From an uncultured Candidatus Marinamargulisbacteria bacterium (GTDB lineage Bacteria; Margulisbacteria; Marinamargulisbacteria; UBA817; CACECR01), in NCBI GenBank assembly GCA_902558105.1, contig CACECR010000008.1, positions 1-41,737 of the forward strand: a stretch of 41,737 nt of DNA, read 5' to 3'. The notes under the pieces were generated by a model that saw nothing but the letters and a program-made list of their open reading frames with translations, searched no databases and had not been told where the DNA came from. Each line of letters begins with the position of its first letter. The stretch's first letter is position 1. This document shows positions 26,346-35,275 of this stretch, one piece after another. A program made the translations under genes and the position numbers.

Positions 26346-26931
26346 CACTAAGTCCAAGGCCTTTCAAGACTGCAATGAGAGACTTGTACCCTGAGCGTAG
26401 GCGAAGGAAATCTAGAGAACTATTTAATAGCACGAGAAAGTGTCCGAAAGAGTGGTCGCCGACCGAGAAGGGAGGGGTGAAGACCGCGAAAGAGAGCTCG
26501 AAGGTGCGCCAACTCGACGTAGCTATAGTCACTAAGTCTACAACCTTTCAAGACTGCGATGAGAGACATGTACCCTGAGCGTAGACGAAGGAAACCTAGA
26601 GAACAATTCAATAGGAAAAGAAAGTGTCCGAAAGAGAGGTCGCCGACCGAGAAGGGAGGGGTGAAGACCGCGAATGAGAGCTCGAAGGTGCGCCAACTCG
26701 ACGTTGACAAAGTCCACCGCCTTTCAAGACTCTCGAGAGAGACTTGTTCCCTGAGTAATAGCAGAGGAAATTTAAGGAACTATTCAATAGTATAAGAAAG
26801 TGTTCGAAAGATCTGGCGCTGATCGAGAAGGGAGGTGTGAAGACCGCGAAAGAGAGCTTGAAGGTGAGCTAACTTGACGTCGTAATTATCACTAAGTCCA
26901 CAGTCTTTCAAGATTGCGGTGAGACACTTTC
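26346..26931. repeat. Tandem repeat array, about 176-184 bp period, three full copies plus a truncated fourth
   Basis: aagtc anchors at about 26350, 26534, 26710 and 26894; shared blocks ctttcaagactgc, ccctgagcgtag.cgaagga, aagggaggggtgaagaccgcga, agctcgaaggtgcgccaactcgacgt. Confidence 0.92.
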
Positions 26932-26933
26932 AA

Positions 26934-28451
26934 TTATAAATATGGTGAATTAGTTATTAATTGAAAATATTTACGGCCTTTAGTATTTAATATTTGTAAA
27001 GACATTCTAGTTTCGTATTCACTAATCCTATGATAGTCGACATTGAATTTTTCATGAGTTTCAAGCTCTTGGAGCTCTTCTAAGAATTTTTTTCCTAATA
27101 ATTTTGCATTAATGTAATCCCTGTTTTTTCTAATATATCTATAATTCATTTTTCCATTATAATTAAATGAAAGTATCCAACCATCAAATCTCATACAATC
27201 GGTAGTTTTTTTGCAGTCTACTTTGTTAATGTACCTGATACTCCATTCTCCATTTAAAGATAAACGGGGTAATATTGGACATAATATTCCTTCTCCGGAA
27301 TTTGTATTTGTATAATAAGTGACATTTTTTATGTCGTTTTGGTCTACTTCTGTTAACTGAGTTTTGAATTGCTGTTCTTTTTTAAGTTGTGAGCCTACAA
27401 ATTCTTTTTTACTATAGCAATAGCCATCTTTTATAAGAAAGGATCTTAGAATAGGAAGTTTGTTATGTCTTTGCATCGCTACTGTTTCTACAACATATTT
27501 TTTATTACCAAATTGTATTTTTGTTCTTACTTTGTAATCCGTTTTTGCAAATATAGAGTTTAATTGATTGCAATGTTCTGATGAAATAAACTTAAACGTT
27601 TTATAAAGATCTTTAGCCTTATCAACTGTTTTGTGTTGAAATGGGTCAATACAAGAACGCAACGTAAATAATAGACTTTTATAATTTTTTAAATATTCGT
27701 AGTATTTTTTAAACTGTTCCGATTTAAACCACTCTTTGATATATTTTGATGCGAGAGTACCTTCATGGTTTTTACTCATATCACATGTCCAATCTTCTCT
27801 AAAATCTCCTCTACTTAAATACTCGTCAAATTGTGTTTTGTTTTTTATTGCGTAGATAAATCTTTTTAACTTTTCAATTTGACGGATGTTTCTTTTTAGA
27901 GTGGGATGTTTTGTTAATAAATGGTTACATTTTATTTCTAACCATGACACAAGTTCTTCGTTATTAAATTCTTGATTATTTTGATAACAGCTCAACATTT
28001 TATAAAAACTATCTTGTGCAATTTTACTTAACTGATCGAAATAGTTTTTAAACTCTGTTTGATTCAGACATTCTTTTACATCTTTGTATGTAAAATCTTT
28101 TACTCTTACATGATTATCTGATAACCAGTCTCTAATGTATGATTTTGAAAGTAAGAATTTATTAAACTTTTTTTCATCAGAAAGTGCTTTAACAAGTCTT
28201 TCTACATGCTTGTTTTCTTCATAACTACTTATTTCACACCTTGTTATTGGGCAATTATGTGTGTGTGTTCTCAGTTCTTCATAACTTTCTTTGCTAAAAG
28301 TGTGTCCAAGGTTCGTTGTCACTGGGTTTTGAAATACTTCTAATGTTAACGGACATTTTAAAACTTCTTCAAATTTTTCTTTAATTATATTAAAGGATAC
28401 AGGTAGTTTAGCGATTGCAATTATTTTTTTTGATAGGGCATTAAATGTCAT
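26934..28451 (-). CDS. U-box domain protein (candidate E3 ubiquitin-ligase-like effector)
   Basis: 505 aa; FEEVLKCPLTLEVFQNPVTTNLGHTFSKESYEELRTHTHNCPITRCEISSYEENKHVERLVKAL follows the U-box pattern CPIT.e...dPV....GHtfe...i..w......CP.t...l..n..l..li. Confidence 0.8.
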   Translation of the reverse strand: MTFNALSKKIIAIAKLPVSFNIIKEKFEEVLKCPLTLEVFQNPVTTNLGHTFSKESYEELRTHTHNCPITRCEISSYEENKHVERLVKALSDEKKFNKFLLSKSYIRDWLSDNHVRVKDFTYKDVKECLNQTEFKNYFDQLSKIAQDSFYKMLSCYQNNQEFNNEELVSWLEIKCNHLLTKHPTLKRNIRQIEKLKRFIYAIKNKTQFDEYLSRGDFREDWTCDMSKNHEGTLASKYIKEWFKSEQFKKYYEYLKNYKSLLFTLRSCIDPFQHKTVDKAKDLYKTFKFISSEHCNQLNSIFAKTDYKVRTKIQFGNKKYVVETVAMQRHNKLPILRSFLIKDGYCYSKKEFVGSQLKKEQQFKTQLTEVDQNDIKNVTYYTNTNSGEGILCPILPRLSLNGEWSIRYINKVDCKKTTDCMRFDGWILSFNYNGKMNYRYIRKNRDYINAKLLGKKFLEELQELETHEKFNVDYHRISEYETRMSLQILNTKGRKYFQLITNSPYL

Positions 28452-28572
28452 TTTTTAGATCCTTTGACGCATCATGTGCCCTCATTAGTTATATCGAGTC
28501 TTTATTGTTTTAAATTTCAATTAATTAATATAATTATATTTTTTTTATTAATATTTTGTTTACTTTATTGAA

Positions 28573-28617
28573 AATGAAGGGGATCTTGAGAACCATTTAA
28601 TAGGTAAAGAAAGTGTT
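28573..28617. repeat. Detached fragment of the tRNA-adjacent repeat
   Basis: gaaggggatcttgagaaccatttaataggtaaagaaagtgtt resembles gaaggaaatctagagaactatttaatagcacgagaaagtgtcc of copy 1 (26403-26445). Confidence 0.7.
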
Positions 28618-29368
28618 ATGCATGGCTAGAATCGTTTTTTGAGCTGCTCTTACAGAATTCAAATAATCCTGTTTTGTGGTTATATACTACATTGCGTAAA
28701 TTATCGATATTTTTTACATTACACATTTCTAATACACTGTTAAAGTTTTGATATAAGAATTCTTTAATATTATATTCCGTAATACAACTCTCACTAACTG
28801 ATTGAGCAATTTTAAAATGATACATCTCTCCATTAATGTTTAAACTTACTATTTTTCCATCTTTTACTGATGTTTGTTCCGAATTGTCTCCATTCATGGT
28901 GTATTGAGTTTGTTTCGAGAAATTATATACTTCGATATAATTTTCTATATCAAAAGCATTTAATTCACTTGTAATTTGCCAATCATCCTTACTCCAAAAC
29001 ATCTCCTTAAATGTTGTGGTTGATAACTCCTCTCTTGTTACTGTATAAGTTAACGTTTCAAAACACTTTACTAATCTTGGATCATACGTGTTTTGAATTT
29101 CATCTTTAAATATTGAGTTTAATTTTATCTGACTATCCGGTTTTATATTCGTGAAATAATAGTTAATAACCGCAAGATTTCTACCATTTAGTTCAATTAT
29201 CTTTTCTACTCTTAATACTAGCCAATGTGGTTTAGTCCCTCTAAATTTAATAATGGCCAGATCTCCAATTTCGTTTGTACTTAATTTTTCTGTATAATCA
29301 CTCAAAATATCTTCTGTAAATCCCCCTTCTTCATTACTAGATCTCTTGATTGTTAATTCTTTATGCAT
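28616..29368 (-). CDS. Hypothetical protein
   Basis: 250-aa ORF, same orientation as the U-box gene; no recognised domain. Confidence 0.65.
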   Translation of the reverse strand: MHKELTIKRSSNEEGGFTEDILSDYTEKLSTNEIGDLAIIKFRGTKPHWLVLRVEKIIELNGRNLAVINYYFTNIKPDSQIKLNSIFKDEIQNTYDPRLVKCFETLTYTVTREELSTTTFKEMFWSKDDWQITSELNAFDIENYIEVYNFSKQTQYTMNGDNSEQTSVKDGKIVSLNINGEMYHFKIAQSVSESCITEYNIKEFLYQNFNSVLEMCNVKNIDNLRNVVYNHKTGLFEFCKSSSKNDSSHA

Positions 29369-29580
29369 TTTTTTATTACCCCGGGGTACTAAGGGGCCTT
29401 TCAGGTCCTACTTTATTTCCCTTGCCTTTCGTTGGGGTGCTAGTCTTTAGGGAGCCTATCGCTATCATTTTCTTTAACACACACTAAGCCTCAATTAATC
29501 TGTCTTTACTAATATATCGTGTTTAATATAAATAAAATTTCACTTTTTTGTTTTTTAATTTTAATTATATGAATTATATT

Positions 29581-30432
29581 TTAAATTGCCGATTCTAAAA
29601 CAGGGTATGTGAATAGTAAGAAATGGATGCTATTTAATATAAAATGACAGCATATACTAGCTTCAATTCGTTTTGTTTTGTGGTAAGCATATCCGTAAAA
29701 ACCGCCAGCGATGCTTGCTAAAATAATATATTTAATTCCACCTGCAAAATGAGCTAATCCAAATAACAGAGACGCAAGTGTAATGGCAATCGTATTTTTA
29801 TATTTATTATTTTTAAATAACGTTTTAAACCCATCTTGAAAAAAACGTCTAAAAATGGCTTCTTCTGTTACACATGTAAATAGTAAATTGCTTAGAGCCC
29901 AAGGCCAAAAATAGACGGTGCTTTTTGGATCCCAAACAACATAGTTCATAATTAATGATAATGAGATAATACTGAATAGCATTATTGGAATTAATTTGAC
30001 GATTGGTTTGAGCTTAATTATCAGATCCTTAATGGACTTTTCTTTTTTGACTCCAAATAACAATGTTGAAAAACCTATTAATGATATATCAAACCAAAAA
30101 TATATACTGTGTGGGATCGCACCTTCGGATAATATAATATCTTTAACGATAAACCAATTATTTATCCCAGGAATAGCATAAGTATAAGCTAAGGTTCCTG
30201 TTAATAAATATAAAACAACAAAAAGAGCTCTATATTTAGATAATCTAAATAATCCGTAGCTACTAAATATTATAGCTAATAAAAAGGGTAGTGATACCCA
30301 CTGAATATGAAAACTATAAAGAGCGGATAGTAATCCTAGGCTTATCAATACTAGTGTGGTTTTTTTTGAATTAGCAAACAGGCAACTGATGATTGCTAGG
30401 CTGTATAAAATTACAGTTAGTATACTTATCAT
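29581..30432 (-). CDS. CPBP family intramembrane metalloprotease (CAAX protease-like)
   Basis: 283 aa, multi-pass; EEAIFRRFFQDG, LLFGLAHFAGG, ICCHFILNSIHF (EExxxR, FxxxH, HxxxN-type motifs). Confidence 0.88.
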   Translation of the reverse strand: MISILTVILYSLAIISCLFANSKKTTLVLISLGLLSALYSFHIQWVSLPFLLAIIFSSYGLFRLSKYRALFVVLYLLTGTLAYTYAIPGINNWFIVKDIILSEGAIPHSIYFWFDISLIGFSTLLFGVKKEKSIKDLIIKLKPIVKLIPIMLFSIISLSLIMNYVVWDPKSTVYFWPWALSNLLFTCVTEEAIFRRFFQDGFKTLFKNNKYKNTIAITLASLLFGLAHFAGGIKYIILASIAGGFYGYAYHKTKRIEASICCHFILNSIHFLLFTYPVLESAI

Positions 30433-30468
30433 ATTCTTTATACTAGCATGAAAAAACTTATGTCGATA

Positions 30469-31704
30469 TTATTTTAATTTACATGTTATTTTTGGAGATT
30501 TATGAGATAGTTTAAGTGCTTGGTAAGCTTGCTTGCCTCTATTAGCATAAAATGAATTCACTGGTTCATTAATACCAGACTCATTCATAACTGTAAGGTG
30601 TTTAGTTTCAGGATTAGTTCTTATTTCAAGTATTAGTTCTCCATGATTAAGTTTTGGTGATACACTCAAAATAGCATATAGTCCAAAAAAGTATTTTCGC
30701 TGATAAATATCAGTTTGTAGTAAGTGTAAAAACTCTTCTTCTTCTAATTTGTCTGCGGGAACTTTTTGGAACTTCATGTCATCAATACATAAACTATCTT
30801 CGAAAATTAAGTAATCTATACATCTTCGAATTACAGTTCTTTGAACCTTTGATAGCCTTAACTGACTAATATCCGCATTATCTGAAAATCGTAAAATAAA
30901 CTGTATGGAGTCTTTTGATAAATTACTTTCAACATATTCTATACCGGCTTCATTTGGTTTAATCACGTAGTCGCCAGTTTCGGATACTTGGATAAGATCA
31001 CATGGGCGTCCCCATTTAGCTTGCTTTAATCGAGTTCCTTGATCAGAGTTCGTTAGTACTTGTCCGGCTTCAGTGCTTATTTGAGAATGGTAGAGCATTG
31101 TTTTTTTATCACCATTATGAGATCTAATGGAATCCTCTATTTCGTTAACAAGTATCACTGATTTTTTGAAATCTAAGCCTCTACTCACAAAGTAGTTAAT
31201 GGCTACTCTTTTCACAGAGGCATTAAAGTTTACGGCACTAAAGCATGAATGTGTCGCTTTGCTAAGTGGTCTGATATCTTTTTCTCCAGGTTCTTTTAAA
31301 CCAAAAAACTGTTCATAATAGCCTGTATCATGACACCACGCGGCTATTAAAATAGCATGTTCTAGTAATTTAAATCCATTATCACCTAAGTCGGTACATT
31401 TTTGTTGGATATCCGATTGATTGGAAAGAACTGATAATGCTTTGAGGCAATAAAGGGATACTCTTATAGAATGTCCACTACTATGATCCGTAAAATAGCT
31501 GTCTACTAAGTTTTGTTTAATCAGTAAACTTTGAATCGCATTTGAAAGTTTTTTAGATTCTGGATCTTGAAGTGTATGTTGAGATAAGCTTCGTTCGATT
31601 ATTTTTTGAGCTTGTTTATTTTTTGTATCATTTAATACTATTTTTTCTGGAATTTTCTTTTTTGAGTCGTCAGGTACTGATGTATTTATTAATGTTGTAA
31701 CCAT
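30469..31704 (-). CDS. HD-domain phosphohydrolase-like protein
   Basis: 411 aa; HSSGHSIRVSLYCL, HAILIAAWCHDTGYYE, later ILRFSDNADISQL. Confidence 0.75.
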   Translation of the reverse strand: MVTTLINTSVPDDSKKKIPEKIVLNDTKNKQAQKIIERSLSQHTLQDPESKKLSNAIQSLLIKQNLVDSYFTDHSSGHSIRVSLYCLKALSVLSNQSDIQQKCTDLGDNGFKLLEHAILIAAWCHDTGYYEQFFGLKEPGEKDIRPLSKATHSCFSAVNFNASVKRVAINYFVSRGLDFKKSVILVNEIEDSIRSHNGDKKTMLYHSQISTEAGQVLTNSDQGTRLKQAKWGRPCDLIQVSETGDYVIKPNEAGIEYVESNLSKDSIQFILRFSDNADISQLRLSKVQRTVIRRCIDYLIFEDSLCIDDMKFQKVPADKLEEEEFLHLLQTDIYQRKYFFGLYAILSVSPKLNHGELILEIRTNPETKHLTVMNESGINEPVNSFYANRGKQAYQALKLSHKSPKITCKLK

Positions 31705-31738
31705 ACTTAAATTATAAGAACTGTTTATTAATATTTTG

Positions 31739-33724
31739 TTAGTCTATGACTAAACTTGTGTGAGAGCTTGTTTTATTTGTTTCATCAAATGAACTGTATC
31801 TTCTAAGATTTGTACGGTTGAGTTTCGGTAGTATTTGTTTAGTCTGCTCAGATATCGTATGGAGTTCTATAAGTGATTGACTTAATTCATCATTATGTAG
31901 ACACTCTCTAATAAAGCAATCTATAAATAGTTTAACTTGCTTGCTTTCATCATTTTCAATATGGTTTTCTTTTTTGAATCTTTGAAATACTTTTAATAGT
32001 TGCCGGTTTAAATATAGTCTTGTAATTGTTTGGTTATTAGTAGAAAAATTTGTAATTATTTTTATGATTCCATTTATTATTACATAATTACTAACATTTA
32101 TTCCTTCTTGTATAAGCCATGTTTTGAGCATTTTTAATAATTCAACCTCATCTACTGGTTCAACAGGCTTAATTTCTGATGTTGTATATATTCTAGGGAT
32201 ATTAATTAATGTTGAGTCTTGTTTGTATGGACGTATTAATTCTCGGCAAACGTCCGCATTGTTTGAACTACAAATTAACTGGACATTACGTTGTGTTTTA
32301 GATTTATATGATTTTATTTTATTCATTAATTTTTCAAGTTCTTTAGAATTAAAATCGTCAAAGTTTTCAATCATGACAATGGCACTATTAAATTGTGCTG
32401 ATAAATCTTTTATCCATGATGGGGCATGTTGAGGAGGTAGTGTGTTAACGGCGATACTTTTGATGTCTTTGGGATGAATGAATTGAAATCTTTTAATGAC
32501 TTTTGGTATGTAATTAAGGTATTGATTCCAAATAAACTCTAACAGGATTGCTGCTAATACACATAAAAACATATTATACTTTTTTAATGATTCATTGGTG
32601 TCCGCTATTAATTGTAATTGTTCTGATGACTGTTCCGTAGGTTTTTGATTTGAAGATTTATATAAAACTAAAAAAGTGCCTACTAATATTGGGAGTTGTG
32701 TGATAAACGAGAGTATGTAATCAAAAATGATTTTTGATAAACAATAAAGATCGGCCTCAGCATCGAGTTTAGATATTCTTTTTATCATAACTATTGACGC
32801 TCTTTCTCTAGAATACTGTTTAATTAATGAGGTTTTTCCTGTGCCTGTTTTTCCAGTCAAAATAATGATTGTTTTATCAGATTCAGACTGTAACTTATGG
32901 TAATAATCGTCTAATTTAAATAATGTATGGTTTTTTTCGGGTATAACTTCTCTTACATAATTGAATAGGCTATTAAGTTTTAAATTTTCAATAATTCTAT
33001 GGGCACAATCAAAGTTTGGTGCAATAGCTTGGTAAAATTTACCAGATTTACTTTCTATTAATTTTGCTTTTGGAAATAATCGATCAAAACCTCTTATTTT
33101 TTCTAACGTTCCTTCTTCAGTGACCATAATTACTTTTATAGTGTGTCCGGTAGGTTTCATAATACTTATTTCATGTAGCTTATCTAGTGCTGTCGGTGTG
33201 ATTGATGTTAGACCTGAAATAATGGTGCTACTTGTTTTATTTAAACCATCGTCTATGTCATTGCCAAATATGGTGTGTAAATCATCGTCTTTTTTGATTT
33301 TGTATTGTGGGGCTGTTTTTTTTACAAGAAAAATAAATCCAATTTGTACTACGAAAAGAAAAAAATAAAACATCATGCGTTGGAATTCGGTATCGTCATT
33401 TAGTTTGGTTAGAGTTGCGTTTTCGGGTGCTGGTTCTTTTTGAGTATAGATGGTTGAGATCGCAAAAAATACTTCAATCATAAGGGCACAGATGCACGCT
33501 TCAAAAGAATTTGAAAGGTGATACCGTGCCATGTTTAAATAAGTGAGTGGAAGTTCATGATCATTATTATCACTAATCAGTTTTTTTCCTGATGCTGGAA
33601 AGGAATCTTTTATAGTACGTATAATATTGTCATGATCTTCTTTTGGTGCTGAAATAATCAGTAAAGGATCCTTAAAATCTTTAATTTCAACTTCAGTAAA
33701 GGCTATGAGTTTGTATGAAATCAT
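31739..33724 (-). CDS. KAP-like membrane P-loop NTPase
   Basis: 661 aa; Walker A TGKTGTGKTSLIK (aa 290-302); two hydrophobic helices (about aa 333-355 and 384-403) between Walker A and Walker B-like AIVMIENFDDF (aa 448-458); two more N-terminal hydrophobic helices. Confidence 0.65.
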   Translation of the reverse strand: MISYKLIAFTEVEIKDFKDPLLIISAPKEDHDNIIRTIKDSFPASGKKLISDNNDHELPLTYLNMARYHLSNSFEACICALMIEVFFAISTIYTQKEPAPENATLTKLNDDTEFQRMMFYFFLFVVQIGFIFLVKKTAPQYKIKKDDDLHTIFGNDIDDGLNKTSSTIISGLTSITPTALDKLHEISIMKPTGHTIKVIMVTEEGTLEKIRGFDRLFPKAKLIESKSGKFYQAIAPNFDCAHRIIENLKLNSLFNYVREVIPEKNHTLFKLDDYYHKLQSESDKTIIILTGKTGTGKTSLIKQYSRERASIVMIKRISKLDAEADLYCLSKIIFDYILSFITQLPILVGTFLVLYKSSNQKPTEQSSEQLQLIADTNESLKKYNMFLCVLAAILLEFIWNQYLNYIPKVIKRFQFIHPKDIKSIAVNTLPPQHAPSWIKDLSAQFNSAIVMIENFDDFNSKELEKLMNKIKSYKSKTQRNVQLICSSNNADVCRELIRPYKQDSTLINIPRIYTTSEIKPVEPVDEVELLKMLKTWLIQEGINVSNYVIINGIIKIITNFSTNNQTITRLYLNRQLLKVFQRFKKENHIENDESKQVKLFIDCFIRECLHNDELSQSLIELHTISEQTKQILPKLNRTNLRRYSSFDETNKTSSHTSLVID

Positions 33725-33793
33725 GTTTTAACTTATTTCTTTGGAGTATTGAAATAAGATTAAGGTGTAATTTCTTTTTTGGCAATATTTATT

Positions 33794-34192
33794 TTATTTA
33801 CTTATAAATTGATATATTTGAAATGTTAGTGAACTGGTTACACATCCAATCACAGTACCCCAAATTGTATCAACAATGGTTGCTTTAAGTGTATAGTCTT
33901 TAAATATCGCATATGATGTAGCATCAAATGTTAGATATGTGATAAAGCCAAAAAATGCACCTAATAATGCTGCTTTTGCTAAGGAGCTTTCAAGTATGGC
34001 CGGTTGAATTACAAATACTGTTAAGCCTATACAAAACATTATGTAGAAAAACATGGCTGGTGCAATTTTAAAGTTTTCTCTAAGCATTGATCCAATTTCA
34101 GTTTGGTAGAATGATTTTGCAACAACGGTGATCCAGGTTAAATCGATAATTAAAAAGACGGGAATACAAATCGCTAACAATTTTAAAAACAT
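33794..34192 (-). CDS. DUF2177 family membrane protein
   Basis: 132 aa; DLTWITVVAKSFYQTEIGSMLRENFKIAPAMFFYIMFCIGLTVFVIQPA, GAFFGFITYLTFDATSYAIFKDYTLKATIVDTIWG. Confidence 0.85.
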   Translation of the reverse strand: MFLKLLAICIPVFLIIDLTWITVVAKSFYQTEIGSMLRENFKIAPAMFFYIMFCIGLTVFVIQPAILESSLAKAALLGAFFGFITYLTFDATSYAIFKDYTLKATIVDTIWGTVIGCVTSSLTFQIYQFISK

Positions 34193-34267
34193 AAGAATCT
34201 CCTTGAATAGTTATTAATATGATACACTAATTTTATCGATTAACTAAATACAGACTGGAGAGACTAT

Positions 34268-35236
34268 ATGATGTTTGAAAGGCCTCGTCGTAATCGCCAA
34301 TCATCGGCTGTAAGAGACTTAGTTCAAGAAACTCAGTTACGTGCCTCTGATTTTGTATATCCGGTCTTTATTCAAGAGGGGACGAGTACTCAAACACCAA
34401 TTACAAGTATGCCAGGTGTGTTTAGATACACGTTAGATTTACTCCCAGATTTAGCGGATACGTTAATAGAAAAAGGAATAAAAGGTGCGGCCTTATTTCC
34501 TTTGGTTCCGGATGCTAAAAAAAATGCTCTGGCTTTAGAAGCTGTTAATGCTGATAATTTAATTTGTCAGGCCGCAAAACAATTGAAAACTACTCATCCT
34601 AACTTAATGTTATTTGGTGATGTTGCTTTAGATCCGTATTCTAGTGATGGTCATGATGGATTAGTTGAAAATTGTAAAATTCTTAATGATGAAACTCTAG
34701 AAGTCCTAGCTCAAATGGCTGTAATTCAAGCGGAATCTGGTATTGATTGTGTGGCTCCTTCAGACATGATGGATGGTCGTGTAGGATACATTCGATCATC
34801 ATTAGATGACATTGGGTTTTCGGATACCATCATTTGCTCATATACCGCCAAATATGCATCGTCATTTTATGGTCCATTTCGTGATGCTTTAGAATCGGCC
34901 CCAAAAGCTGGCGATAAAAAAACCTATCAAATGAATCCAGCTAACCGACGTGAAGCTATGCGTGAAGCGCGATTAGATTCAGAAGAGGGAGCCGATATGT
35001 TGATGGTCAAGCCGGCTGGCACTTATTTAGACATTATCAGTGATTTAAAACAACAGACTGATTTACCAATCGTGGCGTATCAAGTGAGCGGTGAATATTC
35101 AATGTTGATTGCAGGTGCCGATAAGGGGTGTTTCAATTATGAAGATGCGATGTTAGAAAGCTTAATAGCCATTAAACGGGCGGGAGCCGACATTATTTTT
35201 TCATATGGTATTTTAGATATTGTAGATCGACTGTAA
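34268..35236 (+). CDS. hemB: Delta-aminolevulinic acid dehydratase (porphobilinogen synthase)
   Basis: 322 aa; RPRRNRQSSAVRDLVQET, YTAKYASSFYGPFRDAL, ADMLMVKPAGTYLDII. Confidence 0.96.
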   Translation: MMFERPRRNRQSSAVRDLVQETQLRASDFVYPVFIQEGTSTQTPITSMPGVFRYTLDLLPDLADTLIEKGIKGAALFPLVPDAKKNALALEAVNADNLICQAAKQLKTTHPNLMLFGDVALDPYSSDGHDGLVENCKILNDETLEVLAQMAVIQAESGIDCVAPSDMMDGRVGYIRSSLDDIGFSDTIICSYTAKYASSFYGPFRDALESAPKAGDKKTYQMNPANRREAMREARLDSEEGADMLMVKPAGTYLDIISDLKQQTDLPIVAYQVSGEYSMLIAGADKGCFNYEDAMLESLIAIKRAGADIIFSYGILDIVDRL

Positions 35237-35275
35237 TTTCTTTACAGCTAAGTGTAAATCAGGTAAGGTAAAACA

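Noticed and set aside
26218-26710. Minus-strand ORFs 26218-26532 and 26420-26710
   Set aside because: One runs through tRNA-Ser ([25 protein letters not shown] is the usual tRNA-Ser translation artefact) and both translate the tandem repeat.
26375-26795. Plus-strand ORFs MRDLYPERRRRK... and MRDMYPERRRRK... as a duplicated basic peptide
   Set aside because: Similarity follows from the DNA repeat; unit differences are mostly non-synonymous and the third unit breaks the frame.
26346-26931. Repeat array as CRISPR
   Set aside because: Units are about 180 bp and similar throughout; no short direct repeats with unique spacers and no cas genes.
29369-29480. GC-richer stretch ccccggggtactaaggggcctttcaggtcc as another repeat copy
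   Set aside because: Could not align it convincingly by eye to the 180-bp unit; composition is unusual but evidence is insufficient.
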